Shown: one piece after another, positions 8,308 through 17,140 of the stretch
How the letters are laid out: every line of letters begins with the position of its first letter
How positions within the stretch are numbered: the first letter of the stretch is position 1
Source: Verrucomicrobiota bacterium
Lineage (GTDB): Bacteria > Verrucomicrobiota > Verrucomicrobiia > Limisphaerales > J093
Assembly: GCA_027493615.1 (NCBI GenBank)
Contig: JAOSKK010000037.1
Location: forward strand, 4,514-68,513
DNA length: 64,000 nucleotides
Direction of reading: 5' to 3'
Position numbers and translations under genes: made by a program
Notes under the pieces: generated by a model
The model's database searches: none
Told to the model about the DNA's origin: nothing
Seen by the model: only the letters and a program-made list of their open reading frames with translations

Positions 8308-9504
8308 TCAGCGACCCAGGAACAGCGCGAGGGAAGCCGTGTAGCCGTGGAGGAAGTTGCGGCGCCCGACCGGGCCGATTTCGCCGTTGCAGAAGAAGCC
8401 GGTGAGGGCGAAGGGGCCGAGGGCCTTCTGGGCCAGGCCGGCGTCGTGGTTGGGGGCTCCGAACAACCGTTGTCCCCGGCCGTTGCAGGCACAGAGGCAC
8501 CCGCCCAGCACCTGCCGTTTGCCCACCTGCTGCCGGGCGCGCTTGAGCAGCTCGACCATGTCCTCCGTGGCAGCGGTGGCGTCCCGGCACTGGAACTGCA
8601 GCGACTGCCCCAGCCGGGGGTGGGCGCCGACCGCCAACGCGCCGGAGTTGGGATCTCCGCCGAGCAAGTTGCGAATGAGGAAGTCGCCGCGGTGGAACTC
8701 CTCCTGGTATTCGTTGACGACGAACCCGACCATCAAGTTGCCCTGGGCGCGTTGCTTCTGTTCCTCCGGCAGGGCGTTGAAGGTCTTGACCAGGACCTGG
8801 TAGGCGGGCTGGTTGCCGATCTGCTGGATCACGTTGCCGTCCACCTTGGTGATGGTCCACGGCTGCCCGATGGGCGTGCACCCCTGCGAAATGACGGTCA
8901 CCAACTCGACCGCGCCGGCGAAGGACACGGCCACGGCGCCTTCCTCGAAGACCTGCCCATTCAGGTAGAGCTGGGTGCGGTTCTCGCGCGGCGTCCCGCT
9001 GGCCAACCCTCCTGCGAGCGGCACGGCGGGATACGCGGCATTCCACTGCTCCACCCACCGTTCGCAGTCCATGTGGAAGGGATCGGCAAACGCGATCCAG
9101 CCCTGGGTTTCCTCGGGGCCCAGGCCCGACTCGTGGTGCCAGTAACCGGGGCCGTTGGCTTCCTCGACATTCGCCTGCGTGAGATGGGTCGTGCGCAGGA
9201 CGGCACCCGGCAGGTGATAAAGTCCGAGCGCGATGCCCCCTTTGCCTTCGATTTCCTGGTCTCCCACGATGAGGCTGGTACTGGAACATCCGGCCACAGT
9301 CGCCACGCGTCCATGCACCTGGATGACCTCGAGCAGCTCCGCGGCGTGGTCAAACAAGGGCGGCGTGGTGAATACCAGGCCCAGCGTCGGGCGCTTGTCT
9401 CCCAATTGCCGACGCAGGTTCTCGACCCAGGCCTGGATGCCCGCTTCGTCGAAGCCGCGGTCCCAGTAGCCGGTCACGGCGTGTTCCGTCACCTGTGTGT
9501 GCAC
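8308..9504 (-). CDS. FIST domain (FIST N + FIST C) sensory protein
   Basis: 398 aa from a GTG start. FIST_N includes GLVFTTPPLFDHAAELLEVI and VAGCSSTSLIVGDQE; FIST_C ends with GCLCACNGRGQRLFG and FALTGFFCNGEIGPVGRRNFLHGY, the family hallmarks (conserved Gly/Cys and GFFxxGEIGP). FIST proteins are proposed small-ligand (amino-acid-like) sensors, often linked to signalling proteins or F-box-like partners; here the protein stands alone. No transmembrane segment or output domain is seen. The large ORF on the opposite strand over the same bases is a shadow. Confidence 0.92.
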   Translation of the reverse strand: MHTQVTEHAVTGYWDRGFDEAGIQAWVENLRRQLGDKRPTLGLVFTTPPLFDHAAELLEVIQVHGRVATVAGCSSTSLIVGDQEIEGKGGIALGLYHLPGAVLRTTHLTQANVEEANGPGYWHHESGLGPEETQGWIAFADPFHMDCERWVEQWNAAYPAVPLAGGLASGTPRENRTQLYLNGQVFEEGAVAVSFAGAVELVTVISQGCTPIGQPWTITKVDGNVIQQIGNQPAYQVLVKTFNALPEEQKQRAQGNLMVGFVVNEYQEEFHRGDFLIRNLLGGDPNSGALAVGAHPRLGQSLQFQCRDATAATEDMVELLKRARQQVGKRQVLGGCLCACNGRGQRLFGAPNHDAGLAQKALGPFALTGFFCNGEIGPVGRRNFLHGYTASLALFLGR

Positions 9505-9610
9505 GACGCCAAGCTAATGACGGAACCCGTAAAAGCAAACCTTGTATTCGGGCGCGACCTGGAGCATTATAGACCTCGTCCGGGCGGCAAGGGCTGGCGC
9601 GTTCAGACTT

Positions 9611-10063
9611 ATGAACACGGTTCAAGAACCCGAGCTTGCGGTGACCCCAACGGTCGCCTGCCCCCGCTGTCACACCGCATCCCCGGTCGGGACCCTGGAA
9701 TGTCCGACCTGCGGCCGGCACTTCTACGTCTGCTGCCGCACCTGTGGCCACCTTAACCTCCGCACCGCAGTTCGCTGCGAGGCGTGCGGGGGCCAACTCC
9801 GCGTGCGGCGCCGCAGCCGGCACAGCGCTCCGGTCCACCAGATGGTGTGGCCCGCGCGGTGGGAGTGGGACCACCAACGGCGCTGGCTTCTGCCGTTGCA
9901 GGTGGCGGTGTTCATCTTCGGCGTGGGCTTCGGCACGTTCGGGATCATGGCGCTCTGGTCCTGGATTTCTCCCTGGCTGTCCGAGCCCGAGCCACCGCCG
10001 CCGGCCTACCTCCGGCCCAGCGGCGAACTCGCGGTCAGTGACCCGGCCGACCTGGGTCTCTGA
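9611..10063 (+). CDS. Zinc-ribbon membrane protein, 150 aa
   Basis: From ATG 9611 (MNTVQEPELAV) three CxxC pairs appear in sequence: CPRCHTASPVGTLECPTC, CCRTCGHLNLRTAVRCEACG. These make two zinc-ribbon/double zinc-ribbon modules in residues 15-65. A basic stretch (RVRRRSRH) is followed by one transmembrane helix (LPLQVAVFIFGVGFGTFGIMAL, about 98-120) and a proline-rich tail. The ribbon would lie in the cytoplasm. The function is unknown; such proteins often bind protein or nucleic acid. It is divergent from the FIST gene. Confidence 0.7.
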   Translation: MNTVQEPELAVTPTVACPRCHTASPVGTLECPTCGRHFYVCCRTCGHLNLRTAVRCEACGGQLRVRRRSRHSAPVHQMVWPARWEWDHQRRWLLPLQVAVFIFGVGFGTFGIMALWSWISPWLSEPEPPPPAYLRPSGELAVSDPADLGL

Positions 10064-10101
10064 GCCGGATAGCTCGTGCCCGGCATGAAACCGGGACGAC
10101 T

Positions 10102-10521
10102 GCAGGCGCCGACGTGAGGGGGCGGTAGGAGTCGAGGTGACGAGACTCACGCCAGGCTGAGCCTCCTGACGTCGGCGCCTACAAGGGGGGCCGGTAGGAG
10201 GCGAGGTCACGAGACTCACGCCAGGCTGAGCCTCCTGACGTCGGCGCCTACAAGGGGGGCGGTAGGAGGCGAGGTCACGAGACTCACGCCAGGCTGAGCC
10301 TCCTGACGTCGGCGCCTACAAAGGGGGGCGGTAGGAGGCGAGGTGACGAGACTCACGCCAGGCTGAGCCTCCTGACGTCGGCGCCTACGGGGGGCGGTAG
10401 GAGGCGAGGTGACGAGACTCACGCCAGGCTGAGCCTCCTGACGTCGGCGCCTACGGGGGGGCGGTAGGAGGCGAGGTGACGAGACTCACGCCAGGTTGAG
10501 CCTCCTGACGTCGGCGCCTAC
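10102..10521. repeat. Tandem array, six units of about 66-69 bp
   Basis: Six near-identical units contain GGTAGGAGGCGAGGTGACG, AGACTCACGCCAGGCTGAGC and CTCCTGACGTCGGCGCCTAC. GCCTCCTGAC recurs at 10161, 10230, 10298, 10367, 10433 and 10500, so the period is 66-69 bp. Length varies in a G run (5-8 G) between units. Each unit has self-complementary ends (GTAGGAGGCG against CGTCGGCGCCTAC-type arms). It fills the gap between two convergent genes. Repeats of about 60 bp with no unique spacers exclude CRISPR. Confidence 0.92.
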
Positions 10522-10557
10522 TGCGGCGCAGGGAATTCCGCGGTCAGCCCCCGGCCC

Positions 10558-11844
10558 TCAAACCGGCGGTTCCCAACCCGGCCGATACTCGCGTCCCCAC
10601 AAGGCCATGGCCTCCGGGTCGCGCAGGATGCGCCCGGTCTGGGGATCGCAGTCGAGCGTGCGACCCACCCGCCAGGCGATGTTGCCCAGGTGGCAGAGGA
10701 GCGAACCCCAATGGCCGGCCTCAGCATCGGCGTTGGGTCGGCCGCCATCCCGCACGCAATCGAGGAAGTTCTGAAGATGCAGGGCGTCGCTGCCCGAGCC
10801 GGCCACCTTGGCCACCTCCTTGTCTGCGCTGTCGAAGACCGTGTAGCTCGACCCATCGGTCACCAGCGTTCCTTGTTCTCCATAAAAGGCGGCGCCGAAG
10901 CTCGAGCCTTCGTAACCGCGCGGGTGGCAGCTCCGCCCTTCCCAGGCGATGGCCCGGTCACCGAAATCGAACGTCACCACGTGCGTGTCCGGTGTTTCCT
11001 GGTCGTCGTCGAAATGGTAACGGCCACCCCCTGCGGTGACCCGGTGGGGGGCGTCCACCCCGAGCCCCCAGCGACAGAGGTCGAGGGCGTGGATACCGTT
11101 GTTGCCCAGTTCACCTGTGCCCCAGTGCCAGAACCAGTGCCACTGGTAGTGCACGATGTTGTCCCGGTAAGGCCGTTCCGGCGCCGGGCCCTGCCAGAGG
11201 GTCCAATCCAGCCCGGCCGGCACCGGCACCGCCTGCCCCCGGCCGATGCCGCCCCGCCGGGCCGAGTACCAGCCTCGCGAGAAACGCACACGCCCGATGG
11301 CGCCGCTCCTCAGCTTCTCCATTGCTTCGATGATCTGGGGCAGACTGCGGCGTTGCGTCCCCACCTGGATCACCCGCTGGTGGCGTCGGGCCGCTTCCAT
11401 CATCCACTCGCCCTCGCGGGGGTTGTGACAAGCGGGTTTCTCCACGTAGACGTGTTTGCCCGCGGCACACGCCAGCAGGGTGGCCGGACCGTGCCAATGG
11501 TCGGGCGCGGCGATGACCAGCGCATCCACGTCGGGATCCTCGAGGCTGCGCCGGAAGTCCTTCACCCCGCGCGGCGCGGTCGGCTGGCGGCGGGCGACCG
11601 CGGTGAACGCCTTTTGCCACGCCCGTTCGTCGGGGTCACAGGCATAGACGATGTCCACGTCGGGCCGGGCCGCGAATCCGCCCGCCAGGTCGCTGCCTCG
11701 TCCGTTGACTCCCATGATGGCCAGGCGGACCCGCCTGCTCGCGGCCAGCCCCCGCGGAGACACCAGTTGAAGACCGACGCCCAACCCGCCGGCGACGACC
11801 GTGGATTGGCGCAGAAAGACGCGACGCGCAATGGGTGTTTGCAT
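10558..11844 (-). CDS. Tat-exported Gfo/Idh/MocA family oxidoreductase
   Basis: 428 aa from ATG 11844. The N-terminus MQTPIARRVFLRQSTVVAGG is a twin-arginine signal, so the folded protein with its nucleotide cofactor is probably moved to the periplasm. The Rossmann domain starts VRLAIMGVNGRGSD, and the catalytic-region motif AGKHVYVEKPACHNP holds the conserved EKP lysine. The C-terminal domain includes GNNGIHALDLCRWGLG. The family oxidises or reduces sugars and inositols with NAD(P); substrates of the many secreted verrucomicrobial and planctomycete paralogues are mostly unknown. The longer upstream frame (to 12306) is not homologous. Confidence 0.9.
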   Translation of the reverse strand: MQTPIARRVFLRQSTVVAGGLGVGLQLVSPRGLAASRRVRLAIMGVNGRGSDLAGGFAARPDVDIVYACDPDERAWQKAFTAVARRQPTAPRGVKDFRRSLEDPDVDALVIAAPDHWHGPATLLACAAGKHVYVEKPACHNPREGEWMMEAARRHQRVIQVGTQRRSLPQIIEAMEKLRSGAIGRVRFSRGWYSARRGGIGRGQAVPVPAGLDWTLWQGPAPERPYRDNIVHYQWHWFWHWGTGELGNNGIHALDLCRWGLGVDAPHRVTAGGGRYHFDDDQETPDTHVVTFDFGDRAIAWEGRSCHPRGYEGSSFGAAFYGEQGTLVTDGSSYTVFDSADKEVAKVAGSGSDALHLQNFLDCVRDGGRPNADAEAGHWGSLLCHLGNIAWRVGRTLDCDPQTGRILRDPEAMALWGREYRPGWEPPV

Positions 11845-11918
11845 GGCCCCAGGCTCGTTGAGCCGTCGGTCCGCGTCAACCGCTCGGGGGGCGGAGCGGG
11901 CGAAGATCCGTTCATCCC

Positions 11919-12036
11919 AATTCCCGATGTTCGCCGTCGGCGGAGAATCCAAGACGGGGAGTCCCTCCACCGATGACGAACATCGGGGATGGGGGAAGCG
12001 ACGTGGTTCTCTTGGATCTGCTAAGGGCCCTGAACC
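11919..12036. repeat. Dispersed palindromic element B (copy 2) plus element G tail
   Basis: The left arm CCCGATGTTCGCCGTCGGCG, the core GAATCCAAGACGGGGAGTCCC-type and the right arm CCACCGATGACGAACATCGG are followed by GGGGATGGGGGAAGCGACG and GTTCTCTTGGATCTGCTAAG...CCTGAACC. The arms are less perfect than in the copies at 7434 and 40241. It occupies the space upstream of the Gfo/Idh start and downstream of a prepilin gene. Confidence 0.7.
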
Positions 12037-12041
12037 GCCGA

Positions 12042-12067
12042 AGGTGCAGGCGGGACGCCCGCACCAC
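12042..12067. repeat. Palindromic element A, GGTGCAGGCGGGACGCCCGCACC type
   Basis: A near-perfect palindrome, GGTGCAGGCGGG with CCCGCACC. Related copies lie at 40344-40370, 46021-46053 and 46107-46136. Confidence 0.6.
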
Positions 12068-12136
12068 AGACTCATGTGGAGCAGCCCCGATGGACCGCGG
12101 TGAAGCGGACCGGGGCCTCCCCTGCCCCGCACCTCC

Positions 12137-12889
12137 TCACGGCGCGACCAGGATCGCATCCCGCAAGCGACCAACCTGGGCCGGGGGCAGCCGGTCGTCG
12201 AGCGTCCCTGGTGCCATCGCCTCGCGATCCACGCGGCCATCGCAGAACGCGACATTCGCCCGGCGGGCGTGGCGGAAGTGGGCCGTTGGCTCCTGGGTCG
12301 AGACATAATAGAACTCCTCGAGCATCGGGTTCTCGGGAGACGCCGGCGCCTGAAACGTGTTCACCTGCGCGGCATCGGCCAGGAACGTGAGTTCAGCCGG
12401 GCGAGCGAGTTGAAGCACGTTCCGGGGCGGCTCGGTGAGGGGCGGCGAGAGCGCCAGATTGTAACCGTAGCCGTAGGCCGCGCCGTGGGCTTTGAGTTTG
12501 AAGCCCGCCTGACGCGTGTTCAGGGCCGGGCAGATCTCCACGCCCCGGCCGCCCAAGTACGGGAACAGGGCGCCCTGCGAGGCGTCGAAGGCGCGCGTGC
12601 CCTCCGCCCCCCGCGCCAGCCAGCCGAACCAGAACACATCACCCGCGTTCGTTGCCGCGCCTCGGTAGCGGAACGTCCGGCCCTGGTGGTCGTCCCAGTA
12701 CATCTGCGCGGCCAAACCGAGCTGGTGGAGGTTGCTCACGCAGCGCAACCGTTGCGCGGCGGCCTGGGCGCGGGCCAGCGCCGGCAGAAGCAGACCCGCC
12801 AGGATGCCGATGATGGCCACCACCACGAGCACCTCGACCAGTGTGAACCCGCGTCCGCACCCACCGGAGCTCGTTGCAGCGTGGTTCAT
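12137..12889 (-). CDS. Prepilin-type protein with H-X9-DG motif
   Basis: 250 aa from ATG 12889. [34 protein letters not shown] is a class III prepilin signal with the peptidase site after RG and Phe at +1. [21 protein letters not shown] and the late [15 protein letters not shown] (His, nine residues, Asp-Gly) mark the DUF1559-like pseudopilin group typical of Planctomycetes/Verrucomicrobia. These are abundant, surface- or periplasm-exposed and largely of unknown function. The ATG overlaps the TGA of the upstream secreted-protein gene (ATGA), so the two are translationally coupled. Confidence 0.85.
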   Translation of the reverse strand: MNHAATSSGGCGRGFTLVEVLVVVAIIGILAGLLLPALARAQAAAQRLRCVSNLHQLGLAAQMYWDDHQGRTFRYRGAATNAGDVFWFGWLARGAEGTRAFDASQGALFPYLGGRGVEICPALNTRQAGFKLKAHGAAYGYGYNLALSPPLTEPPRNVLQLARPAELTFLADAAQVNTFQAPASPENPMLEEFYYVSTQEPTAHFRHARRANVAFCDGRVDREAMAPGTLDDRLPPAQVGRLRDAILVAP

Positions 12890-13893
12890 GGCTTGTCCGC
12901 GCGGACCCGGTAGAAGGCACCGGACACCGGCTCGGGGTCGGTCAACATCAGCGTCCCAGCAGGGCCCGAGAACACCTCCGTGCCCACCGTTGCCCAATCC
13001 GCCGCAAGTGGACCTCGTTCGAGGCGATAAACCCAGTTCGTCCAGCCCGGCCGTGCCGCGAAGCTCACCTGCCAATGCCCGCCCAGCCAACGGCCCGTGA
13101 CCCGCTCGATGGGCGGCGGCGGCACCCGCACCGTGAGGTCGTCCATCCAACCCGTCGCCCGCAGACTCCCTTGCGCGCCGGCATCGCTGTAGCTGCAGAT
13201 CGCCAACGTGTCCACCGCGAAGTCCGTGAACCGCTCCGTCAGGCGCACGGCGTTGATCGGACCAGCGCTGGCTCCGTCCTGCCACAACGCCGCGCGCAAC
13301 GTCTGGTCCGCCGCCGAATACTCGAGTTCCACCCGATGGCGAACACCCGCCCGCAGCTCGAGCAGCGTGAAGTCGTCGCGACCCTGATAATTGAACCGGC
13401 CGTCCCGCCCCACCAACGTCGGCCACACCGTCGCGCCGTAACCCGAGTCGGGGAAGTAGGCGAACTCGACCAGATTCGGCGAGCCGTTGCCGGTGCCGCG
13501 GCGGAAGGTGACGTTGGTCGCGCCGCTCCAGTTCACCAGCCCCACGGCAAGCTCAAAGGTGTACGGTTTTCCCGGCGTCATGCCCACCGCAATCTCGTCG
13601 AGTTGAATCGTGAAGCCGAACGCGAAATCGTCGTACCGGTTCAACACGGTGCCGAGGGAACGGGCGAAGTAGGCGTTGGGCCGGGCCGAATCCCACGTGA
13701 CCCGCAGAACTTCTGCTTCCGCGTCCCACACAAACTGCGCCGGATCCCCGGCCACGCGCCACCCGGCCCGCGACGGTTCCTCCCGGAAAGCTTCCTGGAA
13801 GCCCTGGGCGACACCCGGGCGGCCAGAGACGAAAGCCGCCATGGTCAGCAACCCCACCCACCCCGGATGCCATGCCCGCTGCGTGCGGTTCAT
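12886..13893 (-). CDS. Secreted beta-sandwich protein of unknown function
   Basis: 335 aa from ATG 13893 with a signal peptide ([31 protein letters not shown]). The body looks like a concanavalin/LamG-type jelly roll: [74 protein letters not shown]. It ends in a short fibronectin-like segment ([21 protein letters not shown]). It precedes and overlaps the H-X9-DG prepilin by 4 bp, a pairing that suggests a common surface or export role. I cannot name a substrate. Confidence 0.65.
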   Translation of the reverse strand: MNRTQRAWHPGWVGLLTMAAFVSGRPGVAQGFQEAFREEPSRAGWRVAGDPAQFVWDAEAEVLRVTWDSARPNAYFARSLGTVLNRYDDFAFGFTIQLDEIAVGMTPGKPYTFELAVGLVNWSGATNVTFRRGTGNGSPNLVEFAYFPDSGYGATVWPTLVGRDGRFNYQGRDDFTLLELRAGVRHRVELEYSAADQTLRAALWQDGASAGPINAVRLTERFTDFAVDTLAICSYSDAGAQGSLRATGWMDDLTVRVPPPPIERVTGRWLGGHWQVSFAARPGWTNWVYRLERGPLAADWATVGTEVFSGPAGTLMLTDPEPVSGAFYRVRADKP

Positions 13894-13940
13894 GCGAAAC
13901 CCCCTGTTCCTCTTGGACTTGCTCAGGGGCCATGAACCGG

Positions 13941-14046
13941 AAAGCGCCGGTAAACCGGACGCACGCCAGACGCTTCGCGCGGAACGCACGGTCTTCGCCT
14001 GTCGCGAAGCGTCTGGAGTGCGAGGGTTCCCCCCGCTCTTCGTGCA
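13941..14046. repeat. Dispersed palindromic element E (copy 1)
   Basis: The arms CGCACGCCAGACGCTTCGCG and CGCGAAGCGTCTGGAGTGCG are separated by about 25 bp, with extra flanks AAAGCGCCGG and CCCCGCTCTT. A second copy is at 40077-40180. Just left of it, at 13908-13938, GTTCCTCTTGGACTTGCTCA continuing to CATGAACC is another copy of element G (compare 7518, 12005 and 40375). Confidence 0.7.
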
Positions 14047-14080
14047 CGGTTGATGGCGAGACAGCGCATGCCCTCGACGC

Positions 14081-14924
14081 TCACCCCCCGCCGTCGCGCG
14101 ACCCCCAGCCCCAGCAACCCCAATCCCAGCAGCACCGCCGACCCCGGCTCCGGCACCACTGTCAGGGCATCGACCTCTGCGTGGCCCGCGAGCACCGAGA
14201 GACGCACGTAGCTCACCGCGTCGAGCGCGACCGGATTTCCAGCCGCATCCCGGGCCCACGCCAGATCATAACCGGTGCCCCCGGCCGAACCGGCATAGCG
14301 CTCGCGAAGGCCGCTCAAACCCAGCCCGTTGAAATCCTGCTCGCCCAATGCCGGGTTCATCGGCCGGAAGACATCGCCTGTCCCGTCGGTCGGAAAGTAC
14401 GTGTCAAACACCGGTGCCAGCGAGGGCGCCAGTTCGTAGAAGGTCGTTCCATCCGGGCTGACCTCGACCCGGGTGAGGCCCGTGGACGCGCCGAAAAGCG
14501 AGCCGTCCGTCACGCCGCCGCCGGTGAAATCGCCGTTGGTGATGACGAAGCCCGCGCTGCCGAAGACGATGAAGTCCATCCCGAAGGGGTTGGCAGGGTC
14601 GTCCAACGCCGGCCGGCTCAACTGGACGGTGAGCGAACCGCCGGCGCCCAGGGACAGCAACTGGCTGCTGAGATAGGGCGGCGCGAAGGGATCGACAGCG
14701 AACGTGCCACCGAACTGCGGGTCGGGATCCACCGTGACACTCGACGGCGCGCCCAGCACCGCGGCGAGGTTGGTGAATCCCGCGCCGGTGGCCCACTCCG
14801 TGGCGTAACCAACGCCCGGCTGATAGTCCACCACCCGGCTGACATAAGCGCGGGCGTGAGGGGTGAAGAAGCCGAGAAGACCGGCGGCCAGAGCCACCCC
14901 GAGGGATCGAACCGTCTGCTGCAT
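14081..14924 (-). CDS. PEP-CTERM sorting domain protein
   Basis: About 280 aa from ATG 14924. Signal peptide MQQTVRSLGVALAAGLLGFF; beta-rich body (VDYQPGVGYATEWATGAGFT, FGMDFIVFGSAGFVITNGDF) of the kind seen in secreted cell-surface proteins. The C-terminus has the full PEP-CTERM tripartite signal: VPEPGSAVLLGLGLLGLGVARRRG (motif, hydrophobic helix, arginine cluster), a substrate of an exosortase. As sequenced the frame continues for about 50 non-homologous residues to 13923, through element E. Removing one G from the run of six at 14084-14089 puts a TGA directly after RRRG, the expected end, so I give the corrected stop. No exosortase gene is in the window. Confidence 0.8.
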
Positions 14925-15603
14925 GCGTTCTGGAACTCGACATGCCGGGCGTTTGCCTTTGACCCGGCGGTTGACCAAACACGAGACCAGAACGAAGGGA
15001 CGAAATCGCGGCGTCGAGCCCACCGGACGACCGCCGGCTCAAGACCCCGAACGTCTGCCCCCTCGTCAAATCGGAGAATGCAGGCATTCGGCGATCTCGC
15101 CCGAAAACGGTTCGAGAGACTGGCCTCATCCTTCTCTTGACGGAGAAGTTGGCCAAAACCCCCAAGAACTTCCTGCCCGTAGGAGTCGAGGTCACGAGAC
15201 TCCACCTGATTGATTCCAGGCGGGCCTGGTGCCCCGAGCGGCGCAGGGGGTTCCTGTCGGTCTTGGCCGGACGAGCCCGACCCGAGCGGTATCCTGACTC
15301 AAGGCCTCGAGCCTCGCCCCCGCCTTCCCGGAAGCCGAACTTCCAGTGGCCGTGGGAGCTTGTAGCCTTTCACAGTGGCGCAACCGTCCTCGATTTCCAC
15401 GAGGTTCCCGGTCCTCAGGTCGGGACCTGGACGGAACAAATCCGTCCACACTTCAAAGAGCTGGACCGTTCTTACGCCGCCGCCACGGCCCTGCCAAGCC
15501 CAATGTCCAGGGCCAACGCATCCGTGGCCCGTTCAGACTGTCCGTTCAGACTTGCGAGCGGTCCCACCCGCCCTATAGTGCGCGCTCCAACTGGATCACA
15601 CAC
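14925..15603. other. Gene-poor stretch upstream of mdh
   Basis: 679 bp between the PEP-CTERM start and the malate dehydrogenase start. Open frames here overlap shadows and lack recognisable domains. It holds a fragment of the array-type repeat at 15179-15212 (GTAGGAGTCGAGGTCACGAG) and the candidate mdh promoter. I see nothing else I can support. Confidence 0.5.
15552..15579 (+). promoter_or_regulatory. Candidate sigma-70 promoter for mdh
   Basis: TTGCGA at 15552-15557 and TATAGT at 15574-15579 are 16 bp apart and end 24 bp before the mdh ATG. This is one of the few AT-rich, consensus-like boxes in this GC-rich DNA. The prediction is by eye. Confidence 0.4.
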
Positions 15604-16603
15604 ATGAGCAGCACCTCGCCCCTCCGCGTTGCGGTCACCGGCGCCGCCGGCCAGATCGGCTATTCCCTCCTCTTCCGCATCGCGTCCGGCGCGATGTTCG
15701 GCCCGACGCAACCGGTGATCCTGCATCTGATCGAGATCCCGGACGAGAAGGCTCTCCGGGCCCTTCAGGGCGTGTGCATGGAACTCGACGACTGCGCCTT
15801 CCCGCTGCTCAAAGGCATCGTTGCCACGTCTGATCTCAACGCCGGTTTCCAAGGCGTCAACTGGGCCCTGCTCGTGGGCGCGGTCCCGCGCAAGGCGGGC
15901 ATGGAGCGGAAGGACCTCCTGGGCATCAACGGCAAGATCTTCACCAGCCAGGGCCAGGCCATCGCGCAACACGCCGCCCCCCGACGTGCGCACGCTCGTG
16001 GTCGGCAACCCCTGCAACACAAACGCCCTCATCGCGCTCAGCAACGCCCCCGGCGTTCCGCGCGACCAGTTCTTCGCCATGACCATGCTGGACGAGAACC
16101 GCGCCAAGACCCAGCTTGCCAAGAAGGCCAGCACAGACGTCACGGGCGTCACCCACCTCGCGGTCTGGGGCAACCACAGCACCACGATGTTCCCCGATTT
16201 CTTCAACGCCAAGATCAACGGCCGGCCCGTCCCGGACGTCATCGGGCATCGCGAATGGCTCGAGAAGGACTTCCTCACCACCGTGCAGAAGCGGGGCGCC
16301 GCCATCATCGAGGCTCGCGGCCTCAGCTCCGCCGCGTCCGCCGCCAACGCCGTCGTGGACACGGTCCGCAAACTCACCACCCCCACCCCCACCGGTGACT
16401 GGTTCAGCGTCGCCGTGTGCTCCGACGGCAGCTACGGCATCGAGAAAGGCCTGATGTTCAGCTATCCGGTCCGGAGCGACGGCCGGAAATGGGAGATTGT
16501 CCAAGGCCTGCCCCTGAATCCTTTCAGCCAGGCCAAGATCGCTGCCACCGAAGCCGAGTTGAAGGAGGAGAAGGCGCTGGTGGCCGACCTCCTGCCCCGC
16601 TGA
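15604..16603 (+). CDS. mdh: Malate dehydrogenase (frame-broken)
   Basis: NAD(P)-dependent oxidation of malate to oxaloacetate, cytoplasmic, TCA cycle. The first frame gives [21 protein letters not shown] (nucleotide-binding GAAGQIGY), [20 protein letters not shown] and [21 protein letters not shown]. After the C run at 15977-15982 the second frame gives [19 protein letters not shown], the substrate arginine segment [12 protein letters not shown], and the catalytic histidine in [12 protein letters not shown]. Deleting one C restores 332 aa, the normal length for the cytosolic/type 2 MDH group. It is convergent with the pilin-like gene; a palindrome separates them. Confidence 0.93.
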
Positions 16604-16636
16604 GGTTCCATCCCCGGCCGGCAACCGCGACAGACC

Positions 16637-16706
16637 GCAGGCGCCGACCTCAGGAGGCGAAGGGTATCGTGCCCGGCCCACAACGCCTCCTCACGTCGGC
16701 GCCTAT
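16637..16706. repeat. Palindromic element C with paired arms (copy 1)
   Basis: The left arm GCAGGCGCCGACCTCAGGAG and the right arm CGCCTCCTCACGTCGGCGCC are complementary over about 22 bp. They flank a loop of about 24 bp (GAAGGGTATCGTGCCCGGCC then CACAA). The loop sequence is partly conserved in the copies at 18309 and 39896. It lies between the convergent mdh and pilin-like genes. Confidence 0.85.
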
Positions 16707-16727
16707 GGCGGGCACGGAAGCTCCGGG

Positions 16728-17100
16728 TTAACGCACCCCCGCCCGCCCCGCTATCCAGTGTGTGTCCCAAGGCGCTCTGGCTGCAGGTGGGGGGCGAGCC
16801 GACGGCGTTGTAGGTGTAGCTCCCGCCGCCGGGACATTCGGGGGCCCGCCCGTCTTTGAGCATCGAGTTGACCTCGGCCTCGTCCACGGCATCGCCGTTG
16901 CCCTTGCGATGCTCGGTCGCCCAGGCCTCCTTCGCGCTGTCGATGGCCTTGAGGTTCATGATGCAGGCCTGACGCTGCGCGTTGGTCCGCATCTTGGCAA
17001 AGTTGGGAATCGCGATGGCCGCGAGCAGGCCGATGATGGCCACCACGATCATGATCTCGATCAGCGTAAAGCCGGAACCAGGGCCGGGTTTCACTCGCAT
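16728..17100 (-). CDS. Type IV pilin/GspG-like pseudopilin
   Basis: About 123 aa. MRVKPGPGSG|FTLIEIMIVVAIIGLLAAIAIPNF is a textbook class III leader with Glu at +5. The C-terminal region (LKAIDSAKEAWATEHRKGNGDAVDEAEVNSML...CPGGGSYTYNAVGSPPTC) matches short secreted pilin-like proteins that contain PGGGxYTxxxVG. As sequenced the frame runs on into the neighbouring palindrome. Dropping one G from the GGGGG just before the end gives DSGAGGVR and a TAA at 16728-16730, which I take as the true stop. The start ATG 17100 is chosen from its ribosome-binding site. It is probably a structural pilin subunit, but no pilus genes accompany it. Confidence 0.75.
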
Positions 17101-17106
17101 ATGATG

Positions 17107-17112
17107 CCTTTT
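17107..17112 (-). promoter_or_regulatory. Ribosome-binding site deciding the pilin start
   Basis: AAAAGG lies 6 bp upstream of ATG 17100, in a genome with few visible Shine-Dalgarno sites. It favours this start over the in-frame ATG at 17124. Confidence 0.5.
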
Positions 17113-17140
17113 TGTTGCTGCCATCCTGCTGCCCACCACG

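Noticed and set aside
10102-10521. CRISPR array.
   Set aside because: The repeated unit is about 60 bp, spacers are only G runs of 5-8, there are no unique spacers and no cas genes.
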